Part shown: in pieces, positions 41,838-52,989 of the stretch
Layout of the letters: each line of letters begins with the position of its first letter
How positions within the stretch are numbered: the first letter of the stretch is position 1
NCBI GenBank assembly: GCA_022747635.1
Contig: JAKTNV010000002.1
Coordinates: forward strand, 111,343,369-111,407,368
DNA: 64,000 nt
Source of the DNA: Hetaerina americana
Taxonomy: Eukaryota > Arthropoda > Insecta > Odonata > Calopterygidae
Direction: 5' to 3'
The notes under the pieces: model-generated
Databases searched by the model: none
Told to the model about the DNA's origin: nothing
The model's input: only the letters and a program-made list of their open reading frames with translations
Program-made: the position numbers and the translations under genes

Positions 41838-41958
41838 GGTATATATATATATAAATATGTAGTGATTTAATTTATACGTATATATATATATATAGTATAT
41901 TTAATTTGTACGTATATATATAAATAAATAAATAAATAAATATATATATATATATATA
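41838..41958. repeat. (AT)n and (AAAT)n tracts
   Basis: Several short AT tracts, two copies of GTGATTTAATTTATACGTATA-like sequence, and (AAAT)4. Confidence 0.9.
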
Positions 41959-41961
41959 GAG

Positions 41962-42065
41962 TCTCTCTTGAAGAAGGCCCCTGAGAGGGCCGAAAGCTCG
42001 AACAATTTACCGTGTAAGTGTTCTTTTATATGTGTCTATTCTTTTCTATTTGTGTTATGTTGTGT
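41962..42065 (+). mobile_element. Penelope-like terminal unit, hammerhead-like variant 3
   Basis: CTCTTGAAGAAGGCCC, CTGAGAGGGCCGAAAGCTCG, then GTAAGTGTTCTTTTATATG. The box is TTGAAGA (C replaced by T), stem II is a perfect GGCCC/GGGCC, GAAA follows, and stem III is minimal (A.GC.T) before C. The constant GTGTTCTTTTATATGTGT block downstream resembles that after variant 1. Confidence 0.5.
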
Positions 42066-42106
42066 CAGCCCATTATATATCTATATATATATATATATAT
42101 ATATTT
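42066..42106. repeat. (AT)n microsatellite
   Basis: AT tract between two Penelope-type terminal units. Confidence 0.9.
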
Positions 42107-42119
42107 ACAGTGTAGTACT

Positions 42120-42245
42120 ACTTTACATTTGCAGTATTACTTTTTCTTCTGAGGAAGACGGAGCTAAATTCCATCGAAATTATTAAGATATAACGTTTGA
42201 GTGTTCTTTTTATGTGTTCTTATATTGTTTGTTACTTTCCAAGTT
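42120..42245 (+). mobile_element. Penelope-like terminal unit, variant 1b
   Basis: TTCTTCTGAGGAAGACGGAG, CTAAATTCCATCGAAATTATTA, then AACGTTTGAGTGTTCTTT and TGTTCTTATATTGTTTG. The box CTGAGGA fits the CUGANGA consensus; stem II has decayed slightly (GACGGA/TTCCATC). The same subfamily is seen at 48.03-48.25 kb. Confidence 0.5.
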
Positions 42246-43390
42246 ATAAATATTTTTTTATTTATATCAGGTAAACTCCCATATCAAAGCTGGTTTATTA
42301 TGGACAGCATTGCACTGTGGTCAGTTTATTCGACTCAATTGATTTTTGGTGGAGGTTTGGGTTAGGCGTGGATTCTGGCAATGTCATTTTGTCGAATCTT
42401 CGACACTCCCCCCTTAAAAACCACTCTCCCTGGCCACTGTTGTCTGGGAATGATGACAAGCCACCTTGTTGGAAACTTCGTTGATTGCGCTTAAAGGCGG
42501 AGAGAGTGTGTGAATGCTTACAGCGTCGCATATGTAAGTCTTCAAATGTGCAAAAAAGTTTAACGATCTGAATGACGGAGAAGCGAGATCGGAAATTGGT
42601 CGAATGCGTCGATGTTGCCTTTTAATGTGTCGGGTAAATTTTAATGGGGGAAATTTATGCAATCCCGTCGCCGCTTCTCGGTGCACGGCTGTAACCACGA
42701 ATATAGTATTCATGGATTCATTCGATATTGTCAACGCAGTCCCATGTCGTAAAAGAGAACGGTTTTCCGATCAATTAATAATTGTATAGCTAGTATGGAA
42801 CCGCGTGGCACCAACTTTGGTTAAAATTTAGACTTTGTGAATTGCAAATGCAACGCTTGTTCCCAAACGTTTGGTTAACCTCATCATCATTGGACTTAAA
42901 ATGCAATAAATAAAGAGTATTTTATAAAAGCTCCTCTGCTATTAACCGATATGAAAATCTTCCTCGTTGCTATTTGTAATTACGTCATGTAAAATTAAAG
43001 TTGATTCATTTTACTGATGTAGTGAAAAGTGAAGTTGATTTTCAAAGTTATAAAATCGACGTTTTGCTCAATGCTTCAGACACTCTCTTGATATCTAATT
43101 TCGTTATCAAGTAATTTTAGGTGCACACCTGTGTTGGATTTTACTTAATAGCTTTAATTCAAAATCTTCAGTGAATATTGCCTTTTGTAGCATATCTCTC
43201 TTCTTAAGGTCGTGTAACTCTTCGTTAATTATTCATTAGAATAAAATTATTAACTCTTTGAACTCTTCCGGCTGCTCGAGGAATTTTCTGCTGAAATTCG
43301 CTGATCAAATACAAATATTATTTGTCAATTTCGATCAGGTTTTATTTAGTTATGCAAGAATTTTTTTGGCTAAACTGAGAAATTAAGAAT
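42246..43390. other. Unassigned sequence
   Basis: Minus-strand frames at 42298-42531 and 42414-42734 and the plus frame at 42604-42789 overlap and share no recognised motif. The remainder is AT-rich. Confidence 0.3.
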
Positions 43391-43464
43391 ACTAGAACTG
43401 TCCAGAAAGTAACCTCCGTGATTCTATGAAAATAAACTGAAATAGATACAGAAAATGTATTGTT

Positions 43465-43686
43465 TTTTCAGGTGCATGTGTATGTTAGTTGGTAGTTTTA
43501 TTGTGTTTGCATGTGTGTGGGGTGTAAGTGTTCATGCATGAATGTATGCCATGTTTTTTTTTATATATGATTTTGTGGTTATTGCATGCGGTTTTTTTTT
43601 CTTTTTCTTTTCTAAATTACGGGTGGTGTCCTAGCACCCCCCGCCACACGCCCTTGCGGCGGCTTGCGGGGTATTAAGTAGATATT
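43465..43686 (+). repeat. CR1/Jockey-like LINE 3' end inside mariner
   Basis: Nearly the same 220 bp as at 33.53 kb, from CAGGTGCATGTGTATGT to the CCCCCCGCCACACGCC hairpin and GTATTAAGTAGAT. The sequence on either side belongs to the mariner, so this is a nested insertion. Confidence 0.7.
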
Positions 43687-44339
43687 CGGAACTACACATC
43701 TCTACTTTTTCTCGTCATACTCGCCAAATAGATGCAATTATATGTCATATCCCAGCACTAGTTTTCAAATTCCTTCAGTATAAAATACCGCCGCGCTGAA
43801 GATCTCAGCCAACCGATGACGGTATCTTGAAGTTCCTCGTCGAGACGAGCACAAAACATGTGTGGTAGCCTAACTTTTCAGTCCTGTTTCCATGCAACAG
43901 AGTCGTGGAAATCTGTGGAAAATTCTCTAAAGATTTCAGATATCGTAAAACGCCGGTTTTCACGAACTTTTTCGTCTATTTTCAGTTGCAGTTTATTGCT
44001 CACCACAGACAGGGCGGCCACTTGTGTCTTCATCATGGACATTTGTATTAACACTCTTTAAAAAATGGCAACACTAACGCACATCTCTTGTCGCTCATCA
44101 CATTTGGTCCGTTCAGAGCACAAATTTCCCGATGATGAATGTGAGCAGCCTTGAAGTTTTTTTATAAGTAAAAAAACCTTACCGTTGAACGAACTTCACA
44201 TTTGGTGGGAATTTCAGAAGTATTGTTCATTTTGAATAGCAATTGTAAACAAAAGACAAAGCGCCGCGACCTTCCAACCGCTGCAGCTCGAGGCGTACTG
44301 ACCCACAGAGTCCCTCAATACAGTGACCATTCGGCAGTA

Positions 44340-44565
44340 ATTCTGCCTCTACTTATTCGCCAGATCTCTTCCCCTGAGACTTTTTCCTATCCCCAAAATG
44401 CAAAAATGTGATGAGGGGACATCACTAGAAAGATGTGGAAGACACAATAAAGCAAGAAACGACGGGACAACTAAAAATCCTAACTACCTTGAGGACTTTC
44501 AAGGGTGCTTTAAACAGTGGAAAAGAAGAAGATGGAATAAGTGAATAGCAACGAACGGAAAGTAC
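44340..44565 (+). mobile_element. Mariner family 6 fragment
   Basis: TTATTCGCCAGATCTC, AAAATGCAAAAATGTGATGA, GGGACATCACTAG and TTTAAACAGTGGAAAAGAAG are nearly the same as at 56.06-56.25 kb. It covers the region from the third catalytic motif (SPDLAP) to the W..RW C-terminus. Confidence 0.75.
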
Positions 44566-44937
44566 GGGGCGCGGCCACTTCTGTCATCATCATGGGCATT
44601 TTTCCGTTCACTCTCAAACGAACAACAACACTGACTCTTGTCACTCATCACATTTGGTACGTACAGAGCAAAACTTTTTCGATGAATTTCGGTAGCTTTG
44701 AAGTTTGTTATTATTAAAAACCTTATCACTGAACGGGTTTCACATTTGGTGGGAATTTCAATTGTATTATTCATTTTGACTTGCTATTGTAAACAAACAA
44801 GCGGCGCGACCTTCCAATCACTGCAGCTCGAGGCGTACTGACCTATACTGTGTGCGCCAATGAGGTGACTATTCTGGCTCCCTCCACTACTTCTCACGCT
44901 ATACGACTTTCGGAGGTTACTTTCTGAACAGCCCTCG

Positions 44938-46128
44938 TCCTTTGTTGGTACAGGTAAGCGTATCAAAGAGCCGCGGCAGACGCTGCAACTGTAGCTTTTC
45001 ACAGAGTCATTCAACAACATGCACCCGCATCCCTCGGACATTGAGGGATCCGGTTTCCAATCTCGACCAAGCCAATTGATTTTAATACATTGAAATTTCT
45101 TCGTCTTAAGCTTATTATGAATTGAAATAAACGAAAAGTATTCATATATTATGCCTAGTAGGCATTAATATATGAATAGGACGTTACCCCGCCGGCCCGT
45201 GAAAAACAATGTGTACAACATTAAACTTTTGCACATTAATTTGTGACAATACCATAGGCTTCTAAGATTTTTTCTTAAACTTCAATATTGTCACAAAACA
45301 TCCATAAATGAAACTCGGGATCGTATTTCGGGTGAATCGAACGAAGATGCATTTCGCTTACAAGCACACCTCGACCGGTTAAATACCAATGATAATAATA
45401 ATAGAGCCTGGAGTATGTTCTTGAAGTTTCTTTTATACACTTCTGCGCCTTAATTTCTAAATCTAAGGATAAAACTCATAGCCAAGCATAGCCGGGAGTT
45501 GAAAGGAATTCACTCACACTTATTTCAAAGAAACTGGGAGGTATATAATTGATATTTGGATTGTCTGTGCTCTCAACTGCTACGTAACCGGCAGATTCAA
45601 TTTGCTTGGAGACATTAACTTTCATGTGGAGTATCTTATACTCAAAAGAACTGTTACAAGGGGTATCCTACATTTTATATTTCATATAAATTATTTTGTT
45701 TCACAAATAAATTTAGACACTTTCTCTTCAGGTCTTCTTTAAAATACTAATTTATCGCCAGAATAAATATTTAACCCTAAAGGCATTGAATTATTCGCAT
45801 ATAAAAAGGCGCCGTCGGTAGTAATTGGATTGGTAATATTAACCTTTAATATTCGTTTTATGTAATTAAAAAATTAACGGATAGGATGGCATCTTGCGTG
45901 GTCATTAATTAACTATCAGGTTATTTTTTCAAGTATATCAAGTCTTCCAACACCGTTAATTAATATTGAAACAATATTTAAATACACGAAGCAATCATAT
46001 TACGCTTGGTTTGAGTCGAGTATTCTAGCACATTTTATGCAAATATATTGTAACCAAATGGATTATGCTGTTCACCTCGTATTTAATGGTAATTTTGGAC
46101 TGCCCCAAATAATAGGAAGAAGCACTAC
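44938..46128. other. Unassigned sequence
   Basis: No gene recognised. ATATTATGCCTAGTAGGCATT at 45146 starts a small palindrome (TATTCATATAT...ATATATGAATA), and GGACGTTACCCCGCCGG at 45179 matches the tRNA head of SINE C. Confidence 0.35.
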
Positions 46129-46129
46129 T

Positions 46130-46325
46130 ATTTATTTATCGACTTAATTGGGCGAGGTTGGGACTATAGTCCCTTCTTCCACCTAACCCTACATTACAGA
46201 CATTTGACGACAATCACATACAACAAGCCCTAGATGGAGGGAAATACACCTAGGTTGGAATTGAACCCACGACCTCTGGGTTGGTAGGCGAGGACGTTAC
46301 CCCGCCGCCACCGAGGCCGGCGGGG
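46130..46325 (-). repeat. tRNA-derived SINE, family C
   Basis: On the minus strand the head reads GGTGGCGGCGGGGTAACGTC, CTCGCCTACCAACCCAGAGG and TCGTGGGTTCAATTCCAACC (B box). The body runs left and ends in an AT-rich TAAATAAATAG tail. A short piece of the head occurs also at 45.18 kb. No clear target duplication. Confidence 0.7.
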
Positions 46326-46639
46326 TTACGGGACGTTTGTTTATGGAGCATTTAGTTATTTTTGCATAATTTAGATTGTTTACAATTGATAATTAATTTA
46401 TAATGATACAATAAAGATAATTTTTAATCGACAAACATTCTTCTTATGGGTAAGATATGAAATAATTTGTGAGCAGCATTGCAACTAATTTTTTCAGTAG
46501 GTACCCTAGAGAATAACAATTCAAATGGCTTACAGTTAGGTACAGATGGCGATAATTTCTCGATATTATCAATCATTTTTTCAATGGCTAATTGTACATT
46601 GTATTGTGTTTTAACCATTCGCATCGCTGAGGACATCTT

Positions 46640-46836
46640 TGGCGATGCTATGCGCAGACTTAGTATTCCATCTCGCCGTGCTTTTGCCACGCGATTACTG
46701 TTGCATCCCCACGCAGATCCCCATCAGCACATTGACCAGCATTGCGGTCGAATATTTCTCGATTAATCGTAGAATACCGATCGATCTAAATGTAATATCA
46801 CTATTAAATTATTCTACAAATAATATTGAATCTGGA
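46640..46836 (+). pseudogene. hAT transposase C-terminal relic
   Basis: The plus-strand frame at 46639-46851 reads HLAVLLPRDYCCIPTQIPIS, then AVEYFSINRRIPIDLNVISL. The hAT dimerisation domain has the order LA.LARDYL.IP..S.P.ER.FS.A, then NRL.P.NV..L. The order and spacing fit, with loss of several key residues and probably one frameshift. Only this domain is visible. Confidence 0.5.
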
Positions 46837-46851
46837 AATCTAAGTAATTGA

Positions 46852-47405
46852 TTCTGCCGAAGTTAGTCTTACATAATTAAATTTCGTTTGTGCCTACTTA
46901 AAATAAATTCTAAAATGCCATTAAAATATATACGAAAGAATGAGTATCAGGGAGCACTTTGGGAAGCAATGATCGTGAATAAGGAGGCGGATACATGGCT
47001 CGACCTTGTGCTGATGTCTCATCGGGAAATTGGGAAAAGACAGAAAGCGATGGACGGTTAGAGGATATTCACGTTGCTCGCATGAATCGATACTGATATT
47101 ATTTTAAACAGCCGGAAACCCTGAGTCATATCATTTTTGCGTTCGTTTCTTGCGCCAACTATACGCATGGTACCATGCTTGAAACAGGATATGTGCGCCT
47201 GCCATAATATCAAGCTGATGCGGGTCAGGTGTCTCCGGCATCGAATGTAAATTGAGTGAAGTACGTGCATTCCCTGAATTTAATACAGATGTTCGTAACG
47301 TAAGGATATTTTTTTTCTTTTGCTAATTCTACTTTTCGATCTTCGTACCTTATGGTGATGAACTTCCGATGAATGAATGAGTGACGTACAGTTTACGACA
47401 GTTTA
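46852..47405. other. Unassigned sequence
   Basis: No recognised gene. The frame 47058-47270 (minus) lacks motifs. Confidence 0.3.
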
Positions 47406-47409
47406 AGTA

Positions 47410-47411
<2 letters not shown>

Positions 47412-47488
<77 letters not shown>

Positions 47489-47498
47489 TTATATATAT
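47412..47498. repeat. (AT)n microsatellite
   Basis: AT tract immediately before the tRNA head of SINE B copy 4. Confidence 0.95.
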
Positions 47499-47766
47499 GT
47501 GGGTCGCGGTAGTCCAGTGGGTAGAGCGTTGGAATGCTGACCAGAGGGTCCCGGGTTCAATTCCCGGGCAAGGCACTCTGGGCACTTGCAGCTCCACCCA
47601 AGCTAAAGTGATTTTTCGGGTACCAGGTCTTCCTGGGAAACCATAACCGGCACAGGGAAAAGAACTGGCCCCCCTACCCTGATGTGTGAATTTTCACACG
47701 CCGTATAGGGCTTTAGTACTGGGTGATCTCTACCAAACCGACCTTCGGGTTGATTACTGTGTTTAT
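47499..47766 (+). repeat. tRNA-derived SINE, family B, copy 4 (complete)
   Basis: Plus orientation: GGGTCGCGGTAGTCCAGTGG, GTAGAGCGTTGGAATGCTGA, B box GGGTTCAATTCCCGGG, body with GGTACCAGGTCTTCCTGGGA, TGTGTGAATTTTCACACGCC hairpin, and CCGACCTTCGGGTTGATTAC before the microsatellite. The clearest full-length copy of family B. Confidence 0.9.
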
Positions 47767-48022
<256 letters not shown>

Positions 48023-48024
48023 TA

Positions 48025-48245
48025 ACAAACTTGGACAGCAACAAACAATATAAGAACACATAAAAAGATCACTCACACGTTATTTCTTGATCATTTCGAC
48101 GGAATTCAGCTCCGTCTTCATCGGAAGAAAAAAAAGTAATAATGATTATTTCTTTTCTTTCTTTCTTTTATATGTTCTTATATTGTTTGTTGCTGTACAA
48201 ATTTTGTTATTTAACACTTCCGTGTTACTTCGGCGAAATCATCTA
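48025..48245. mobile_element. Penelope-like terminal repeat, inverted pair 3
   Basis: The left arm (minus) reads TTCCGATGAAGACGG, AGCTGAATTCCGTCGAAATG, ATCAAGAAATAACGTGTGAG. The right arm keeps TATGTTCTTATATTGTTTG and ACTTCCGTGTTACTTCGGCG. The box in the left arm is CCGATGA, stem II is GACGG/CCGTC. It belongs to the subfamily at 42.12 kb and differs from variant 1 in the loop (AGCTGAATT rather than ATTGTTT). Confidence 0.55.
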
Positions 48246-48276
48246 TATATACGTAATAATAAATAATTATTTTTAT

Positions 48277-48287
<11 letters not shown>

Positions 48288-48334
<47 letters not shown>

Positions 48335-48350
48335 TGTGTGTGTGTACATG
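48288..48350. repeat. (AT)n/(GT)n microsatellite
   Basis: AT tract and a short GT run at the right edge of the Penelope-type pair. Confidence 0.9.
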
Positions 48351-49364
48351 TATACCGTACGTACATGATGCTTTTCAAAACATATCATCGGTGTATGTAT
48401 GTATTTTTATAATTCACTTTTAGTGCCATAATAACTTTAAAGCTTGGACACCTAATCCTTTCGGAATTAGCCGGGTGGTAATTAGCTGACGACGGCCATT
48501 ATCGTAGCAATTAAATCCGTGGGATCCAACTGCTTTAATTCCTCACCTCGCCACTGGAGTCGTGACTGGGCACTGCGGCTTGGTGGGAATGGGCAAGGGG
48601 GCGCGAAAGGTCAAGGGGCGACCAGGCGTGAGGGCAGAGGGAAGCGAGAAGGGGTCATGCGTGGATTTAGCGCTCCGGGGAATCCCTCCAGGTAGAATGG
48701 ATCTTTGTTTTTCCCAGCGAGCAGAGAAAGGAGTTGAAAAGTTCACAGACTCCTTAGATTTTGCTTTTGTTCTTAACTTCGAGTAGCATGTTGCATTGCC
48801 CGCAGCAGAGTATGTTTTATGCCACGAGTGAAGGGATTCCCGAGAAGATGAAATGTTAATGATGGCTACCAGAGTCATTAGACGTGTCTACGGATGAGAA
48901 GAAATGACGACGCTCGTTCAATTATGAAATCGATGCGGCCAATTCGGGGGATGCCCTTTTCTATGCAAGGCTTTCCATGAACTAGAGTTAAATGGGAATC
49001 AAACAAATTTACAGGCAACGCTAGCACTAATATACCTTATACTAATTAAGTAATTGCTCAGGTAATTATTTCTGGCAATCGCGTGAACGGGTATGAGAGC
49101 TGACCAAAAAAACAAAATGGACATTGATGCAATAGTGTACGACTCACACATGATATATTATTTATATTTATTTATTAGTGCCTTTCAATGATGTGGAAAA
49201 TGTACCCCCATATTACTTCGGTAGGCGAGATAATGTCAATAAAATTAGAGATTTTAAGTGCAGAAAAGATAGATTTAAGATGTCATTTTTTCCACGAACG
49301 ATACGGGATCAGAATAACAATATCCATCCGTGGTAGGGGTCATATTAGGGTCAAAATTAGTCTC
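48351..49364. other. Unassigned sequence
   Basis: The 111-codon minus-strand frame at 48543-48878 is Ser/Pro/Thr-rich with no recognisable motif. The rest is AT-rich. Confidence 0.3.
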
Positions 49365-49425
49365 GTGTGTATATTCACCCCTGCCACATACCCTAGCGGT
49401 GGCTTGCAGGGTGCTAGAAAAATAA
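49365..49425 (+). repeat. LINE 3' hairpin, diverged copy
   Basis: CACCCCTGCCACATACCC, TAGCGGTGGCTTGCAGGGTG: a diverged version of the CR1/Jockey-like 3' hairpin. Confidence 0.5.
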
Positions 49426-49685
49426 AAATTTGTTCAAAAGGACGAATCAGAGGCCTGTGAAATCGCGCCTTGGTTTCTTCATATTGTCATTCCCGGGGCA
49501 TAAAATTTTATTTATGATTACTTTAATAGTATTCCATTGGATTTGCGCCTGCTGCAAAGAAAACCTTTCGAGTGGTAAAACCCTTTTGCGTAGAAGACAC
49601 GGAGGCTTTAAATTTATGTGGAGCGTATGTATCCTTTGGGTGGATTTCTTTTCATGATACTCGATAGTGTATCCGACGCTTCGAA
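49426..49685. other. Unassigned sequence
   Basis: Spacer between two LINE-hairpin relics, no motif seen. Confidence 0.3.
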
Positions 49686-49689
49686 ATCA

Positions 49690-49740
49690 TATCCTGCAAA
49701 CCACCACAATGGCGTGTGGTAGGGGGTGTAAGATCACCAG
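49690..49740 (+). repeat. LINE 3' hairpin, second diverged copy
   Basis: CCTGCAAACCACCACAATGG, CGTGTGGTAGGGGGTGTAAG: an inverted, diverged counterpart of the previous motif, about 270 bp away. Confidence 0.4.
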
Positions 49741-50076
49741 CCATTTGTGTGATCAGTGCTTTTTTTGTATTTGATATTATTTTTATTTTCCAACTCAAAT
49801 CGCTGCACATCATACGTATGCTAATATCACGAATATTTCCTTGGAAAAAACTCCTTAAATCATACTGTACGGCAGCCAGTTTACCTTCCCGCCGACCTCT
49901 CTCAAATACAATAAATCAGATCTAGAATTAATCCCTCAGCGAGGCAGTGTCAAACTCACAATTCGCATAGCGTTGTGCGTAACCTTTGTAATTTACATGC
50001 TCCCAACTCAATGTTATAGTATGACACTTTTTGTTTGTTAATAGCAATTTTTCAAAAAACGGGAATTTTTTCTTTG
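49741..50076. other. Unassigned sequence
   Basis: AT-rich, no recognised feature. Confidence 0.3.
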
Positions 50077-50078
50077 TA

Positions 50079-50847
50079 TGAGGGCTGACGAGAAAGTAAC
50101 TTACGTTTCGGCCTTGCGAGGCGGTGGATATGGGGGCTAGAGCCACCATCTTGATGTCTAAACATCCCTACACTCAGTGCCCGCATCCTCCTGTGGTAGT
50201 GTGAGCAGACAGACTGTGGTTCTTCTACTTTACTCACATTGCGAGCTGTTAAAATGTGCGCTGTAATAGAGAATCCCGCGAGTTGTGAAACACGATCTGT
50301 AATTAGGTTTTTCCTGGCGAAAAACTACAAACCAATTGAAATGCAGATTGGCAACTTTGCCTGCGTAATGTGTGTGTTTGGAGACGTAATAATGAGTGAA
50401 GGTGGAGTGAGGCAGTGGTGCATTCTTAGTTTTAAAATGGCCACAGCACCAACGTTCACGACGAGGACCGCAGCGGTCGGTCTAGCCTTGTGGCGACAGG
50501 TGAACTGACGGTGAAAATCAACGAAAAAATTCGCATAAATCGCAGTTTTACGATTGCGGATATCTCGCTTCATTTTTTCCCAAATTTCACGAAGTCTACC
50601 GCATGAAGTTTTTGCGGGTTAATCAAGCTGGTGGGTAAACAAGTGGTTAAAATGTAATTCGGCAGATTTTTACAAGCACGGAATTGAAACGGTTGTGTAT
50701 CGTTTTGATAAATGACTCAATTTGAATGGTGAACATGCAGAAAAATACTTAAAGAATATGCCTTTCAAATGTGCGTAGTAAAACTTTGTCTTGACACCAG
50801 GTCCATATTTTATTTCCATACGTAAGTTATTTTCTTGACAACCCTCG
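50079..50847 (+). mobile_element. Mariner family 2b deletion derivative
   Basis: The left end TGAGGGCTGACGAGAAAGTA and right end TTATTTTCTTGACAACCCTCG are flanked by TA on both sides. The plus frame 50239-50508 gives the N-terminus (IENPASCETRSVIRFFLAKN, IGNFACVMCVFGDVIMSEGG) with a decayed first helix-turn-helix. Near 50560 a trace of the second (SQISRSLPHEV) remains, then the C-terminal tail FYKHGIETVVYRFDK at about 50670-50710. The catalytic core is absent. The leader is shared with the isolated fragment at 11.49 kb. Length 769 bp. Confidence 0.8.
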
Positions 50848-52069
50848 TATTTTGTTGAATACATATTTGGTCCTTCTGGGCGCGGTACTCAAGGGATTAA
50901 CGCGTAACCTTATGCGGCGCGTGCCTGCGCCGAGTAACGCTGGAGAACTCGCCAAGTTTTTCGGCCAAATTCGCATCATGAAGCCTATTTCCTCAATGGA
51001 GCACCATAGTAGTTACCAATTGCAATGGATACCCGGAGGTCGTGTCTCTGGGGAAGCACAGGAATGTGAGTAATAGGGTGGTATTGGAGGGTGCGTGGAG
51101 TTCCTTTGGATCTCACTATCCAGTTCGATATATTGAATGGAGAGAGATATCTCCGAATTGCTTTTCACTCGTGGAATGGAATGGTAAGGTATTTATTTCT
51201 TTACTAGATAATACGACGACGACGGCATGCCTTGCCGTTTTCTCGAGTGGAGGTCGCCAAGTTGGGCTTATGCTCTGTGTAACAATATTTAGTTCCTGTA
51301 TCTTCCTGGACCGTATGCTTTTATCTTCTCCTTTCCAATTATTTAGGCGCGAGATTGGATTTATTTTAGAATGGCATCAGTGAGAGCGTCACTATTTTCT
51401 ACGCCGATGATATACACCTCCTATGATAGTTAGAATATTCATATTTATATTATCGTATTTTTTCGAAATCATGAGTTCCAAAATTCCCGGGTTTCGCACG
51501 TATGCGCCTCTTTCCATTTCGGAATTGATCACTGCTGCCATCTTTGAAGCCGGCACGGAAGGTGTAACTCGGAAATTGGACATTTTTTGAGTCCATCGGC
51601 ACCGGCGTTCCCCTTTTGTTTTTATTCGGCGCGCGGAGATCGCGTGCGGAGGATGGTTTAGCCCCCGACTCGGCCCTGGAGCATGCCACCACCGCACTGA
51701 CATCGAACGTAAGATCGATTTGCTCTTTCGAGAAATTGGATGCCGGAGGACCCAAATGCACCGCCGCGGAGTCGTAACCGAAACAATCTTCATTATTAGG
51801 CCTGAAGTAAATTTGAAATGGGCGTAACGGACGTTTTTGCACATTTAACATGCGTCCTCGAGGTTTTAACGTGAGGCTTTAAATGGGTATTTCGAAATAT
51901 AAAAATTCGCCCCGAGATCAGAGCAGAATAAAAACGATGTAAAACTTTCTCGAAGACGGATTATTATTGATTTAAAGCCGTTTGTAAATGTTTCTTTTAG
52001 ATACGTCCCTGTAACGCCTGGAGAGATAGCGGGTCGATTTCCACTAGGAATAAATGTACGAGCGTATAA
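50848..52069. other. Unassigned region with overlapping ORFs at 51.39-51.85 kb
   Basis: Two minus-strand frames, 51392-51844 (150 codons) and 51450-51851 (133 codons), cover the same DNA in different registers. The second reads FRPNNEDCFGYDSAAVHLGP and FDVSAVVACSRAESGAKPSS. I recognise no family. The segment is GC-richer than its surroundings, so a host exon is possible. The plus-strand frames at 50852-51383 show nothing known. Confidence 0.3.
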
Positions 52070-52070
52070 G

Positions 52071-52989
52071 ATGGCTGTCCAATAAATACGCGACCTGAGG
52101 CCATAAAAGCTTTATTTTGCAAAATTTGGTCTACATCGATTTCGTCCCCTTCAAAGTACTCTCCATTCGTTGCTATGCACTTCTTATTCCATCTTCTTTT
52201 GCACTGTTTAAAACATCCTTGGAAGTCCTCAATGTAGTTAGGCTTTTTAGTTGTCTCGTCGTTTTCTTGCTTCATTGTGTCCACATTTTCCCAGTGATAT
52301 CCCCTCATCACATTTTTGCATTTTGAGAATAGAAGAAAGTCGCAGGGGGCGAGATCTGGCTAATAAGGAGGATGGTGATTGAATTTGTTGCCAGACACTG
52401 GCGAACAATCAGTGCTGAATGTGCAGGTGCATTGTCATGGTGAAGGATCCATCATCCATCATGTTCGGTTAAAATAGTGTGCACACTTTATTTCCTAAAT
52501 TCAGTTCATCAGCTATCATTCGGACAGTTTTTAGACGATCGGTTAGGACAAGGGACCGCACACGATCAATGTTGTCGTCAACACAGGTGGTTGAAGGTCC
52601 TACCGGCCTTGCGTCATCCGTGGGGTCCTAACGGTCATCTTTAAAACGCTTAATCCACTTGAAAACGGATGTTTTCTTTATAGCATTATTTCCGTAAGCA
52701 GCTGTCAATGTTTCAGTAATTTCTTGATAACATTTACCGCACTTTACCATAAAACCTTATGTCGATTCATTGCTCCGTGATTTCGTAAGTTTCCATTTTG
52801 GACAAACAGTAGAAACAAGGACCGCAGAAACTAACATTACTGGCACCAGACGCACAGCTCGACATTCCGCTGAGCACAGCTGGCTCATGGGGTCTCGGGC
52901 AACTAGCGCCGCTGGTGGGGGGGGGGGGCTATAGTCCGCGCCATGGCCGCCACATTGCACCAGTTCGCGTATTTATTGCACAGACCACG
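52071..52989 (-). mobile_element. Mariner family 6, copy 1
   Basis: The termini are GGCTGTCCAATAAATACGCG and GCGTATTTATTGCACAGACC. On the minus strand the order is: FKWIKRFKDDR with DPTDD (first helix-turn-helix end), DNIDRVRSLVLTDRLKTVRM (second helix-turn-helix start), then after a deletion the second catalytic motif region (ATGACAATGCACCTGCACAT = HDNAPAH in another frame), a shifted SPDLAP region, and the C-terminus at 52.0-52.3 kb (CFKQCKRRWNKKCIATNGEY, FEGDEIDV). The first catalytic Asp region is missing. About 920 bp. Frameshifted. Confidence 0.8.

Larger units (their letters stand above)
43393..44937 (-). mobile_element. Composite of mariner family 2 copies
   Basis: The left end GAACTGTCCAGAAAGTAACC and right end GGAGGTTACTTTCTGAACAG are mariner family 2 termini. 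Inside, the N-terminal start region appears twice on the minus strand (near 44200, and at 44499-44774: IEIPTKCETRSVIRFLI). The second helix-turn-helix piece occurs once (43860-43990, FPQISTTLLHGNR type) and a stray piece of mariner family 6 lies at 44340-44560. A LINE 3' end sits within at 43.47-43.68 kb. So at least three events are layered here. Confidence 0.65.

Noticed and set aside
51366..51400. Reverse-transcriptase-like FYADDIHLL near 51390
   Set aside because: A YADD-like string without neighbouring RT blocks on either side; most likely chance.
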